Source of the DNA: Micavibrio sp. UBA1672
GTDB taxonomy: Bacteria; Pseudomonadota; Alphaproteobacteria; Micavibrionales; Micavibrionaceae
DNA: 32,560 bases
Assembly: GCA_002320665.1 (NCBI GenBank)
Contig: DCKO01000007.1
Location: 5,411 to 37,970, forward strand
Direction of reading: 5' to 3'
Part shown: positions 17,457 to 25,418 of the stretch, piece by piece
Numbering within the stretch: the stretch's first letter is position 1
How the letters are laid out: every line of letters begins with the position of its first letter
Translations under genes and position numbers: made by a program
The notes under the pieces: generated by a model
The model's input: the letters and a program-made list of their open reading frames with translations, nothing else
The model's database searches: none
What the model was told of the DNA's origin: nothing

Positions 17457-19409
17457 ATGAGCCCCCCCCTTTGGAGCCCCTCTCCTGATTATATAGAAAA
17501 TACCCTGCTTTATAAATTCCAAAAGGAAATAGAGTCGAAATACAGGCAGAATTTCAGTGATTATCAGGATTTATGGCGCTGGTCTGTTGAAAATGCCCCT
17601 GATTTCTGGACGCAAGTCTGGGATTTTTGTGGTGTTATTGGTGAAAAGGGTAAAAAAACCTTTGATGATGCAAGTGGCGTCACGCAAAAGGCCCGTTTTT
17701 TTACAGACTCCAAGCTAAACTATGCTGAAAACCTGCTTCGCGGCTCTGGAGATGCACCGGCGATTATATTCAGGGATGAACACGGCAAGGAAAGCTCTAT
17801 CACCTATGATGAGATGAATCTACGTGTCTCTAAATGGCAGCAAGCCATGAAAAACATGGGCATTACCAAGGGTGACCGCGTTGCAGGCTATATGCCCAAT
17901 ATGCCCGAAACCGTTATTGCTGCTTTGGCGGCTATTTCTTTGGGCGCGATCTGGTCATCAGCCTCACCTGATTTTGGTGTACAGGGGGTTGTTGATCGCT
18001 TTGGTCAGACAAAGCCGAAGCTTTTGATCTCTGTGGACGGGTATTATTATAACGGTAAAACCATTGACGTGATGGAAAAGCTGAGAGACGTACAGCCGCA
18101 AATAGAAGGGCTTGAGAAGATTGTCATTGTGCCTTTTGCCGGATCGCCTATGAAAACCAATGAGCTGCCCCAAGCGCAGGATATGGAGGTGTTTTTAAAG
18201 GACTATGAGGGTAAAGCCCTAGAATTTACCCGCGTGAACTTCAATGATCCGCTATTTATTATGTTTTCCTCTGGCACGACAGGCATTCCGAAATGCATCG
18301 TCCATGGTCATGGCGGCACATTGCTCCAACATTTCAAAGAGCATCAATTACAATGTAATGTTAAGAGCGGCGATCAGGTCTTTTACTATAGTACGTGTGG
18401 CTGGATGATGTGGAACTGGTTGATCTCGGCGCTGGGTTGTGGCGCAACAATCCTGCTTTATGACGGTTCGCCCTTTTATCCTGATGGATATGCGCTATGG
18501 GAATATACGGCTAAGCATAATTGCACCTTATTCGGGACATCGGCCAAATATATCGAAGCCATGAGCGCCAATACTATTCACCCGATGGAAAAATATGATT
18601 TATCATCTTTGCGAGCCATAACATCTACCGGATCACCGCTTGTACATAAGGGCTTTGACTTTGTCTATTCGCATATCAAAAAAGACGTACATCTGGCTTC
18701 GATCTGCGGCGGCACAGATATTATCTCCAGCTTTATGCTGGGCAACCCTATCTCTCCGGTCTGGCGCGGTGAGCTTCAGGGCGCAGGTTTGGGTATGGAT
18801 GTTGATATTATTGACGATCAGGGCAATTCTGTGATTGGAGAGCCTGCCGAGATGGCTTGCCGCTCGCCCTTCCCATCAATGCCTGTATCGTTCTGGAATG
18901 ATGAGGGCGATAAAAAATACAAGGCTGCTTATTTTGAGAAGATCGACAATGTCTGGGTGCATGGTGACTGGGTCGAGAAAACGGAGCATAATGGGTTCAT
19001 TGTCCATGGACGCAGTGATGCCACGCTCAATCCGGGGGGCGTACGTATCGGCACAGCCGAGATATACCGACAAGTCGAGAAGATCGAAGCCGTGAAGGAG
19101 TCTATCTGTGTGGGGCAAAACTGGGATGGGGACGTACGGGTCATTCTCTTTGTGGTGATGAAGGATGGCTGGGATCTGGATGAGAATCTTATCAAGGAAA
19201 TCAAGACTGTCATACGCAAAGGGGCTTCTCCGCGTCACGTTCCGGCCAAAATTATAGCCGTTTCTGATATACCCCGTACAAGAAGCGGTAAAATCACAGA
19301 AATTGCCGTACGTGACATCATTCATGACCGTCCAATCAAGAATATAGAGGCTTTGGCAAACCCGGAAGCTTTAGAAGAATATAAAGACCTTGATGCTCTA
19401 AAAGCCTAA
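17457..19409 (+). CDS. aacS: Acetoacetate--CoA ligase (acetoacetyl-CoA synthetase)
   Basis: This ANL-family enzyme activates acetoacetate to acetoacetyl-CoA at the cost of ATP (to AMP), completing 3-hydroxybutyrate use begun by BdhA. The 650-residue length and N-terminal LWSPSPDYIENTLLYKF fit acetoacetyl-CoA synthetases better than acetyl-CoA synthetases. The AMP-binding P-loop is SSGTTGIPKCIVHGHGG (271-287), followed by STCGWMMWNWL, the adenylate-binding GGTDI, WVHGDW, and the C-terminal hinge/lysine region with RTRSGKITEIAVRD (catalytic Lys612). The start at 17457 is the first reasonable ATG, with a weak AAGAGA upstream. It is apparently transcribed alone: divergent promoter region on the left, terminator on the right. 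Confidence 0.93.
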   Translation: MSPPLWSPSPDYIENTLLYKFQKEIESKYRQNFSDYQDLWRWSVENAPDFWTQVWDFCGVIGEKGKKTFDDASGVTQKARFFTDSKLNYAENLLRGSGDAPAIIFRDEHGKESSITYDEMNLRVSKWQQAMKNMGITKGDRVAGYMPNMPETVIAALAAISLGAIWSSASPDFGVQGVVDRFGQTKPKLLISVDGYYYNGKTIDVMEKLRDVQPQIEGLEKIVIVPFAGSPMKTNELPQAQDMEVFLKDYEGKALEFTRVNFNDPLFIMFSSGTTGIPKCIVHGHGGTLLQHFKEHQLQCNVKSGDQVFYYSTCGWMMWNWLISALGCGATILLYDGSPFYPDGYALWEYTAKHNCTLFGTSAKYIEAMSANTIHPMEKYDLSSLRAITSTGSPLVHKGFDFVYSHIKKDVHLASICGGTDIISSFMLGNPISPVWRGELQGAGLGMDVDIIDDQGNSVIGEPAEMACRSPFPSMPVSFWNDEGDKKYKAAYFEKIDNVWVHGDWVEKTEHNGFIVHGRSDATLNPGGVRIGTAEIYRQVEKIEAVKESICVGQNWDGDVRVILFVVMKDGWDLDENLIKEIKTVIRKGASPRHVPAKIIAVSDIPRTRSGKITEIAVRDIIHDRPIKNIEALANPEALEEYKDLDALKA

Positions 19410-19444
19410 AATAATTCTTGCCAAAAAAGATTGCTGCGCATAAT

Positions 19445-19499
19445 CTGCGTTTTATGAACATGTATGATGCACCATATAACCTGATCAGCATGAACGCAG
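19445..19499 (+). other. Self-complementary stretch in the aacS 3' region
   Basis: CTGCGTT (19445-19451) is complementary to AACGCAG (19493-19499). Inside, CATGT pairs with GCATG (one G-T pair), giving a long irregular hairpin. A 27-codon open frame (19454-19537, ending in an Ala-rich hydrophobic stretch) runs through it, without a ribosome-binding site. Together with the terminator just downstream, this accounts for most of the 244 bases between aacS and the aminotransferase gene. Confidence 0.25.
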
Positions 19500-19549
19500 C
19501 GGCAGTAGCCGGCGCGGCAGCCCTTGTGGCTGCATAATATCCCGACATA

Positions 19550-19569
19550 GTGCGAAGGCGCACGTTTTT
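19550..19569 (+). terminator. Rho-independent terminator downstream of aacS
   Basis: GTGCG-AAGG-CGCAC forms a five-pair GC-rich stem with a tetraloop, directly followed by GTTTTT. It lies 141 bases after the aacS stop and about 85 bases before the aminotransferase start. Confidence 0.6.
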
Positions 19570-19653
19570 CCAAAAAAGATGATTTAAAAACAACCAGTAG
19601 CATGGTAAAGCATGAGAGCTTTGCCTGCTAAAGACGATATAAAGGCAATTATA

Positions 19654-20901
19654 ATGCACGTACAGACACAAGAAACACAGAACATGACTACAGAAAAAGA
19701 CGAAAATCACAGTGAACGCGTTGATGAAGGTGGTGAAAAGCTAAAATTCAGACCCGTTTTACATGCTTTAACGGCTAATCCGGGTGCAGAGATGATCAGC
19801 TATGCAAGGGGTAAGAAGAATATTATCACGCTTGGACAGGGTGAAGGCGATGCGCCAACCCCTGATTTTATCTGCGAAGCTACAATGAGCGCCATGAAAG
19901 AAGGACGTACGTTTTATGGCCCTGTTTTGGGACAAGAGGTATTACGCGATGCGCTCAGTGATTATTACAAGCGTATTTATGAGCTAGATATTGCTTCTGA
20001 CCGTATTTTTGTAACTTCTTCCGGTTCTACGGCAATGCATTTATCCTTGGCAGCGCTGGTTGATAAAGGTGATGAGGTCATTACAGTCACGCCGATCTGG
20101 AAAAATCTGGTTGGCGCGATTGAGCTAACCCAAGCCACAACCAAGCAAGTGGCTCTGGATAATGTGGATGGGGAGTGGAAACTTGATCTGGATAAGCTAT
20201 TTGCTGCTGTGAACGACAAAACCAAGGTGATTTTGATGGTAACCCCGTCAAACCCTACGGGCTGGACGGCTAGCAAAGAAGAGCTGAAAGCTATTTTGGA
20301 CTTTGCAAGAGAACGCGATATCTGGGTTCTTTCCGATGAGGTTTATGGCCGCATTGTTTATGAAGGTGTACGTGCGCCTAGTTTCCTTGATGTGGCGCGG
20401 GAAGACGACCTTTTACTAGTTGTGAACAGCTTTTCCAAAACTTGGGCGATGACAGGCTGGCGTTTGGGCTGGATTGTAGGTCCGAAGATAGCCGAGGCCA
20501 AGATTCGCGATGTGGCTTTGTATAATAAGCTCTGCCCGCCGACTTTCACGCAATATGGCGCGATTGCAGCCTTAGAGGCCGGAGAGGAATTCCTGAAAGG
20601 CCAGATTGATATGTGGCGCAAAAACCGTGATATCGTTGTTGAAAGGCTTGGCAGTATTGAGGGTGTGAGCATGTCTTATCCGAAATCCACATTCTATGCA
20701 TTCTTCAAGGTTGAGGGCGAAGATGATTGTATTGATTTCACGAAACGCCTGATTGATGAGGCTGGCGTCCTTCTTTCTCCCGGCAAACCCTTTGGTGATG
20801 TTTGTAAGGGCTATATCCGTCTTTGCTTTGCGGTTTCAGAAGGTCGATTGAATGAGGCGCTTGGCAGGCTTGAAGCCGCCCTTAAGAAGAGGCGTGCATG
20901 A
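19654..20901 (+). CDS. Class I/II pyridoxal-phosphate aminotransferase
   Basis: This fold-type I aminotransferase is of the aspartate/aromatic/alanine group (subfamily I-gamma). Motifs: LGQGEGDAPTPDF, SSGSTAMHLSLAALVDKGDEV (cofactor phosphate site), TPSNPTGW, SDEVYGRIVYEG, and the PLP-lysine segment SFSKTWAMTGWRLGW with Lys at codon 20437-20439. The substrate cannot be fixed from sequence. Start is uncertain: the ATG at 19654 has AAGG nine bases upstream and gives 415 residues; ATGs at 19612 and 19684 are also in frame. The conserved domain begins well after all three. Its stop overlaps the racemase start (ATGA), so the two are translationally coupled and probably act on the same amino-acid pool. 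Confidence 0.9.
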   Translation: MHVQTQETQNMTTEKDENHSERVDEGGEKLKFRPVLHALTANPGAEMISYARGKKNIITLGQGEGDAPTPDFICEATMSAMKEGRTFYGPVLGQEVLRDALSDYYKRIYELDIASDRIFVTSSGSTAMHLSLAALVDKGDEVITVTPIWKNLVGAIELTQATTKQVALDNVDGEWKLDLDKLFAAVNDKTKVILMVTPSNPTGWTASKEELKAILDFARERDIWVLSDEVYGRIVYEGVRAPSFLDVAREDDLLLVVNSFSKTWAMTGWRLGWIVGPKIAEAKIRDVALYNKLCPPTFTQYGAIAALEAGEEFLKGQIDMWRKNRDIVVERLGSIEGVSMSYPKSTFYAFFKVEGEDDCIDFTKRLIDEAGVLLSPGKPFGDVCKGYIRLCFAVSEGRLNEALGRLEAALKKRRA

Positions 20902-21590
20902 AAACCATAGGCATTATTGGTGGCCTAAGCCCCGAATCAACAATTACCTATTATCAAGGACTTAATGAAGGTGTACGTGCGCGATTAGGTGGTCATCATA
21001 ATGCCAAAATTATCCTGAACTCTGTGGATTTTGGGGAATTTGTTGCCCTGAAGGAAAAAGGAGACTGGGATACGCAAAGTGCTTTGCTCTGTGAGGCGGC
21101 GCGGGGGCTAGAAAAAGGCGGTGCGGATTTTATTATCCTTGCGACAAATACCATGCATAAGATGGCTGATGATATTATAGCGGCAATCTCTATCCCGTTT
21201 TTACATCTGGGGGATGCGACAGCGCAAAATATTAGAGCCAAGGGCCTTGGCACAATCGGATTGCTTGGCACGATTTATACAATGGAGCAAGATTTCTATA
21301 AGGGGCGCTTGGAAAGCCATGGTCTGGATGTTTTGACACCTGACAGGGCCGGACGTGAAGCCGTTAACACTATTATCTATGATGAGCTGTGTCATGGGGT
21401 AGCAAAGGATAAATCCCGTGACACGTACAGAGATATCATATTGAAATTACAAGATAATGGCGCGCAAGGCATTATTCTTGGCTGTACGGAAATCGGGATG
21501 ATTGTTGATCAAAAGAGCTATGATTTATCAATTTTTGATACAACACAAATCCATATTGAAGAAGCATTGAAACTGGTATTCGAGGATTAA
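20898..21590 (+). CDS. Aspartate/glutamate racemase, YgeA-like (Thr/Cys type)
   Basis: This is a PLP-independent amino-acid racemase of the Asp/Glu superfamily. The 230-residue sequence aligns throughout with E. coli YgeA: GIIGGLSPESTITYY, SVDFGEF, ATNTMHKMAD, LLGTIYTMEQDFYKGRL and LGCTEIG. Most racemases of this family use two cysteines. Here, as reported for E. coli YgeA (L-Asp/Glu-specific racemase), the first position is Thr83 and the second is Cys196. That predicts one-sided or L-preferring action rather than a fully symmetric racemase. The gene starts inside the stop of the aminotransferase and ends one base before the methylase, so it is the middle gene of a compact operon. Substrate is inferred, not shown. 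Confidence 0.88.
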   Translation: MKTIGIIGGLSPESTITYYQGLNEGVRARLGGHHNAKIILNSVDFGEFVALKEKGDWDTQSALLCEAARGLEKGGADFIILATNTMHKMADDIIAAISIPFLHLGDATAQNIRAKGLGTIGLLGTIYTMEQDFYKGRLESHGLDVLTPDRAGREAVNTIIYDELCHGVAKDKSRDTYRDIILKLQDNGAQGIILGCTEIGMIVDQKSYDLSIFDTTQIHIEEALKLVFED

Positions 21591-21591
21591 T

Positions 21592-22128
21592 ATGCGCGGT
21601 TATTTTGGCATCGGGGTTGAGGGGATTAGTAAAGAGCAAAATGTAGGCACGATTGCGCGCTCGGCCCATTCCTTTGGCGGGAGCTTTTTCTTCGCCATTC
21701 AGCCAGATGTCAATATTGAGGCAATGCGGACAAGTGATACTTCGGATGCGTTTAATCATATGCCCTATTATCAATATGCAAGCCCTGCTGAGCTGGCTTT
21801 GCCGGAGGATTGTACGCTTGTCGGGGTGGAATTAACCGAGAATTCTATTGAAATGCCCAGCTTTCGGCACCCTTTACGCGCTGCCTACGTCTTTGGCCCT
21901 GAAATGGGGAGCTTATCGCCAGCAACTCTTGAGCGTTGTGATCATGTGGTAAAAATTCCGATGAAATTCTGCGTAAATGTCGGGGTAGCCGCCGCGATCA
22001 CGATGTATGACCGTATGATCTGCCTCGGGCGCTTTGCCGAGCGTCCTGTACGTCCCGGCGGGCCTATGGAAGAAGCCAAAAAGCCAAAACCCCATAACCA
22101 CCGCAGAAAAGTGAGGAAAAAGAAGTAA
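21592..22128 (+). CDS. TrmH/SpoU-family RNA 2'-O-methyltransferase
   Basis: A short (178-residue) SPOUT-class RNA methylase with the three SpoU motifs: NVGTIARSAHSFG (motif 1, about 17-29), YVFGPEMGSLS (motif 2) and IPMKFCVNVGVAAAITMYDRM (motif 3, knot and SAM site). A Lys/Arg/His/Pro-rich tail of about 25 residues ends the protein and may bind RNA. There is no separate N-terminal L30e-like substrate domain, so it resembles minimal TrmH/TrmL-like enzymes; the target nucleotide is unknown. It starts one base after the racemase stop, so it belongs to that operon despite having no obvious functional link. Confidence 0.88.
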   Translation: MRGYFGIGVEGISKEQNVGTIARSAHSFGGSFFFAIQPDVNIEAMRTSDTSDAFNHMPYYQYASPAELALPEDCTLVGVELTENSIEMPSFRHPLRAAYVFGPEMGSLSPATLERCDHVVKIPMKFCVNVGVAAAITMYDRMICLGRFAERPVRPGGPMEEAKKPKPHNHRRKVRKKK

Positions 22129-22197
22129 GCTATAATTGTCATATTTAGAATTTGGCAAGAATTTATGATATACTATGTTTACTGGATTAATAATCAC

Positions 22198-22202
22198 AGG
22201 AG
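22198..22202 (+). promoter_or_regulatory. Ribosome-binding site choosing the usg start
   Basis: AGGAG lies seven bases before the ATG at 22210. It favours that start over an ATG at 22165 that would add 15 residues outside the family. Confidence 0.75.
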
Positions 22203-22209
22203 CATATTT

Positions 22210-22473
22210 ATGGCAGATTTGAGACGGCAATTGGAAAATTACAGGCTGACCACAGCACAAATATACTACCATATGCCCGATCATGAACATCTGTTGCAGG
22301 AATATATCTGGCAGGATTATGATCTGGCTCCACAATTTCCAGTTCTTAAAAAATTCCTGAATTTCTGGGTAGAGGAATTAGAAGGCGCGCTACATTCAGT
22401 TTATGTCGCAAAAAGAAAATTGATCACGGATAGCGACATTGGGGCGGCAGATTTTGAAGGTACGCTTCAATAA
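22210..22473 (+). CDS. usg: Usg-like protein
   Basis: This 87-residue protein belongs to the Usg family, named from the small gene next to trpF in Caulobacter and found almost only in Alphaproteobacteria. The sequence shows the family core: LRRQLENYRLTTAQIYYHMP, DHEHLLQEYIWQDYDLAPQFP and LKKFLNFWVEELEGALHSV. The biochemical role is unknown. It is not next to tryptophan genes here. It lies 81 bases after the RNA methylase, with its own ribosome-binding site, and converges with the ferredoxin gene six bases away. It is one of the best taxonomic markers in the window. Confidence 0.9.
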   Translation: MADLRRQLENYRLTTAQIYYHMPDHEHLLQEYIWQDYDLAPQFPVLKKFLNFWVEELEGALHSVYVAKRKLITDSDIGAADFEGTLQ

Positions 22474-22479
22474 TACCCT

Positions 22480-22794
22480 TTAATCACCATATTCTGCCAA
22501 AGTAACCTTCAGGCCATCCAGTTCTTCATCCATGATGATCTGACACGATAAGCGTGAGTTATCCTGCAAGTTAAATGCCTCATCGAGCATTTCTTCTTCG
22601 TCATCGCGCATTTCCGGTATCTTATCTATCCACGCCTCATCGACATAAACATGACATGTCGCGCAAGAGCACGCGCCACCGCATTCTGCCTTGATGGGCA
22701 GGCCGTAATCACGAATAATTTCCATCACCCGCCAGCCCTCAACAGCCTCTAATTCATGAGTTTTACCGCTTTGATCCGTGACAATCAGTTTCAT
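22480..22794 (-). CDS. Adrenodoxin-type [2Fe-2S] ferredoxin
   Basis: The 104-residue electron carrier has four cluster ligands spaced as in adrenodoxin-type ferredoxins: Cys38, Cys44, Cys47 (CGGACSCATC) and Cys84 (RLSCQI), i.e. C-x5-C-x2-C-x36-C. The acidic segment around 60-72 (PEMRDDEEEMLDEAF) is the usual partner-docking helix. Alphaproteobacterial relatives serve cytochromes P450, Fe-S assembly or haem A synthesis (mitochondrial ferredoxin supports Cox15). The nearby ctaA makes the last role attractive but unproven. It follows an unknown membrane protein gene by 11 bases, so the two are likely one operon. Confidence 0.92.
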   Translation of the reverse strand: MKLIVTDQSGKTHELEAVEGWRVMEIIRDYGLPIKAECGGACSCATCHVYVDEAWIDKIPEMRDDEEEMLDEAFNLQDNSRLSCQIIMDEELDGLKVTLAEYGD

Positions 22795-22805
22795 AATTTT
22801 ACTCT

Positions 22806-23663
22806 TTAATGGTCTTCTTTTTCTTCGCCAGTCATAATTTCAATCGTGGCATAAACTAGTGCGAATACTGTTAATGTATTGACCAGCAGTGATAAAAGAA
22901 CCGATGTACAAACATCAAGGATTATAAAAAGTGCTGGCAACGATGTGATTCCCACTAAAAGCGTTGCGCGCAAGGGAAATAAAATCGCCATAACCGGAAA
23001 AGTACATAAGAAAATTAAGATCACCAATTTGGATGAGGCATCAAACCCGCCGAGTTTTCTTAAAAAATGTCCGGGTTTTAATCCCATAGCGGTTGGAATG
23101 CTCAAAACCATATACCGGACACACCAGATCATAACCGCAATCACACACAAACCAATAATCATAATTAATTGCTTAGGCAAAGCGCTTTCAATAACCTGCA
23201 CCTCATTTTCGGTATTCACAGGCAACACATCTGCCGCAGGCATCATCACTGTTGTACCCAATACCGCAAAAAACAAAAATACCAATAAATAAAAGGCAAC
23301 GCTGGCTTGTATGGCTGTTTTTCTGGAAAAATTTGCACCATGGATGTAAGTAATGCCCTTTTTTTCCTGCGGCGAGGGTTCGGGCGGGTTTACCGGCTTA
23401 CCCCAGATAAAAATAGGCTCGCGAAAGATAATAAAGCGTGCCACCATGGCATAATAAATGCCTTCAAGAATATATGATGGAAACATAACAAGATTACCAC
23501 GTAAAATGTTAATTGCCTCATCTCCATTCATCATAAAGACGCTCAGCAGACAAAACACTTTTACAAAAACAACAGGAACGGCAACTTTCGCAAGATAGCC
23601 CTTATAATACCATACTTGCTCGTAGGATTTTGATGCTGCGCCAATAAAATCAAAACTTGCCAT
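22806..23663 (-). CDS. Integral membrane protein of unknown function
   Basis: I do not recognise this 285-residue protein. It begins SFDFIGAASKSYEQVWYYK and has about six hydrophobic segments: near 25-45, 57-79, 119-141, 164-190, 212-230 and 234-276 (the last probably two spans). A hydrophilic loop rich in Pro, Glu and Lys (about 87-115) separates the second and third, and the C terminus is acidic (EEKEDH). No catalytic motif or metal site is evident; cysteines lie in membrane segments. It is co-directional with the ferredoxin gene (11-base gap) and divergent from ctaA, so a link to redox or haem metabolism is conceivable but only by position. Confidence 0.7.
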   Translation of the reverse strand: MASFDFIGAASKSYEQVWYYKGYLAKVAVPVVFVKVFCLLSVFMMNGDEAINILRGNLVMFPSYILEGIYYAMVARFIIFREPIFIWGKPVNPPEPSPQEKKGITYIHGANFSRKTAIQASVAFYLLVFLFFAVLGTTVMMPAADVLPVNTENEVQVIESALPKQLIMIIGLCVIAVMIWCVRYMVLSIPTAMGLKPGHFLRKLGGFDASSKLVILIFLCTFPVMAILFPLRATLLVGITSLPALFIILDVCTSVLLSLLVNTLTVFALVYATIEIMTGEEKEDH

Positions 23664-23747
23664 GGGCTTTTTCTTTGTTTATCTCCAAGATTGCCTGTAA
23701 ACATTACACAGATTACGGCGTATGAAAACTACAAAAAGTATTTCCGG

Positions 23748-24782
23748 ATGATGACACAAAAAATAAATGAGCCACGCAGAATTAACGCCATTATTTACTG
23801 GCTTTATGCGTGTTGCGCGCTCGTTTTTATGATGATTATTGTCGGGGCGATTACGCGGCTGACGGAATCGGGGTTATCTATGGTGGAATGGCGTCCGCTT
23901 ATTGGCGCTTTACCGCCCTTGAATGAGGAAGAATGGACCCGTGTTTACGAGCTTTATAAGCAATCGCCGGAATTTGAGAAAAAGCATTTTTGGATGGGGC
24001 TTGAAGATTTTAAAAATATCTTTTTCTGGGAATGGTTTCACAGATTTCTGGGCCGCCTGATCGGGCTGGTTTATGGTTTGCCTTTCCTGTTTTTCTTACT
24101 TAAAGGCTGGATACCTTCGGGGTATAAGCTGAAATTATTCGGGATTTTTATCCTTGGCGGGTTGCAAGGTCTGATGGGATGGTACATGGTCAAAAGTGGG
24201 CTTGTTGATATCCCCTCGGTCAGCCATTACCGCCTGACCGCGCATTTATCTCTGGCGCTTTTGATCTATGCACTCATGTTCTGGATCGCACAGAATTTCA
24301 AAGATTTAAAGACAGGTACAACGCGTACAGGCCATTTCTGCCTCTACCGCCAGAGCTGGGTCACGCTGGGTTTGCTGATGATCACGATCTTTTGGGGAGC
24401 GTATGTTGCCGGACTTGATGGCGGTCTTGTCTATAATGACAGTTTTCCTATGATGGGGGATAGTTTTATCCCGTCTGAAGTCTGGTTTTACAAGCCCGTC
24501 TGGGTGAATTTCTTCGAGCATCCCGCAGGCGTACAATTCGTTCATAGATGGCTGGCGATGTTTACAGGCCTTGCCATTTTGGCCTTAAGCGTACGGGCAA
24601 TGCGTACAGGCTACATACAGCTCCGTTTTGCCCTGCTCGGCTTTTTTGTTTTTGTACAAATAGGCCTTGGTATTGCCACGTTACTGTCGGGGGTAAATAT
24701 TGCTCTGGCGGTTATGCACCAAGGCGGGGCGGTGATCTTGCTCACGCTTTTACTGGCCTGTATGTATAAATTACGTGTTTAA
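23748..24782 (+). CDS. ctaA: Haem A synthase, Cox15 type
   Basis: CtaA oxidises the C8 methyl group of haem O to a formyl group, producing haem A for aa3-type oxidases such as the one whose subunit II starts this window. The protein (344 residues from 23748) has eight membrane spans and the conserved histidine motifs WEWFHRFLGRLIG, HYRLTAHLSLAL, FVHRWLAMF and VMHQGGAV. The first periplasmic loop has no cysteine pair, which places it with the alphaproteobacterial/mitochondrial Cox15 class rather than the Bacillus class. Tandem ATGs at 23748 and 23751 are both possible. A TTG at 23691 would add 19 residues of non-family sequence and is less likely. Confidence 0.93.
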   Translation: MMTQKINEPRRINAIIYWLYACCALVFMMIIVGAITRLTESGLSMVEWRPLIGALPPLNEEEWTRVYELYKQSPEFEKKHFWMGLEDFKNIFFWEWFHRFLGRLIGLVYGLPFLFFLLKGWIPSGYKLKLFGIFILGGLQGLMGWYMVKSGLVDIPSVSHYRLTAHLSLALLIYALMFWIAQNFKDLKTGTTRTGHFCLYRQSWVTLGLLMITIFWGAYVAGLDGGLVYNDSFPMMGDSFIPSEVWFYKPVWVNFFEHPAGVQFVHRWLAMFTGLAILALSVRAMRTGYIQLRFALLGFFVFVQIGLGIATLLSGVNIALAVMHQGGAVILLTLLLACMYKLRV

Positions 24783-24808
24783 GTTCTTGTGCCATTGATA
24801 AAATTACA

Positions 24809-24823
24809 GTAGAAAACTTCTAC
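24809..24823. repeat. Inverted repeat between ctaA and the tRNA gene
   Basis: GTAGAA-AAC-TTCTAC is a perfect six-pair inverted repeat, 12 bases before the mature tRNA 5' end and 26 bases after the ctaA stop. No U-run follows. It might be a binding site or a weak processing/termination hairpin. Confidence 0.3.
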
Positions 24824-24835
24824 CATATGATTAAT

Positions 24836-24912
24836 GGGCCTGTAGCTCAGCTGGTTAGAGCAGTCCGCTCATAACGGATTGGTCGGGGGTTCAAGTCCCT
24901 CCGGGCCCACCA
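24836..24912 (+). tRNA. tRNA-Ile (anticodon CAU), possibly elongator tRNA-Met
   Basis: All four stems fold: acceptor GGGCCTG/CGGGCCC, D stem GCTC/GAGC, anticodon stem GTCCG/CGGAT with loop CTCATAA, and T stem GGGGG/CCCTC with loop TTCAAGT. The terminal CCA is encoded. The anticodon is CAU. A paired G1-C72 excludes the initiator. C4-G69, C29-G41 and A73 match isoleucine identity, and the acceptor arm resembles tRNA-Ile(GAU). I therefore favour the minor Ile tRNA whose C34 is converted to lysidine by TilS; elongator Met cannot be excluded by sequence alone. Confidence 0.9.
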
Positions 24913-24970
24913 TTTCCTGAAATTACATTTTTTTCTGTTCTGAAATCCGGCATTATTATAAACTTATACT

Positions 24971-25402
24971 ATGGAATGTCCCATAGATAGCTATCCTCTG
25001 CAGCCCAAGACACTTCAAATTGGTTCGGTGTATTGTTGCTGGAAGTGTGAAGGCATATGGTTGCCTTATGAAGTTCTACGGGAATATGCGCGACTAAAGG
25101 GCTATAGCCTAGATAATCCTGATTTTGAAAATCATGCACTCAGCCAGCGCATAGAATGCCCCGTCGATCATGGTAGTATGGCTATTTTCTATCACCTTGG
25201 CGCGGAAATTGATATGTGCCTGACCTGTAAGGGGATATGGCTGGATAAGGGGGAACTTACTATTATTCTTGAAAATCTTAAGGCTTCGGGTAATAGTTCC
25301 TTTTTGACCGATACAAGTAAGGAAATCGGCGGTGAAATTGTCGGAGAAATCTTTTTCCAGCTTATAGAAGCTATTCTTGAAGGTATTTTTTCAGGTCTAT
25401 AA
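24971..25402 (+). CDS. Tandem TFIIB-type zinc-ribbon protein
   Basis: A 143-residue protein with two copies of a small zinc ribbon of the zf-TFIIB type. The first runs from CPID (Cys3) to CWKCEGIWL (Cys23, Cys26). The second runs from CPVDH (Cys63) to CLTCKGIWLDKGEL (Cys83, Cys86). Each half-site has CPxD rather than the usual CPxC, so the fourth metal ligand would have to be Asp or His. The C-terminal 35 residues are a hydrophobic amphipathic stretch (EIGGEIVGEIFFQLIEAILEGIF) that could associate with membrane or another protein. Function is unknown. It starts 58 bases after the tRNA and is followed after 16 bases by the methyltransferase gene, probably one transcript. Confidence 0.8.
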   Translation: MECPIDSYPLQPKTLQIGSVYCCWKCEGIWLPYEVLREYARLKGYSLDNPDFENHALSQRIECPVDHGSMAIFYHLGAEIDMCLTCKGIWLDKGELTIILENLKASGNSSFLTDTSKEIGGEIVGEIFFQLIEAILEGIFSGL

Positions 25403-25418
25403 AAACAGGAAGTTATTC

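Noticed and set aside
25377..25418. Earlier start for the O-methyltransferase
   Set aside because: It overlaps the zinc-ribbon coding region and lacks a ribosome-binding site, while ATG 25419 has AGGA upstream and begins a clean signal peptide.
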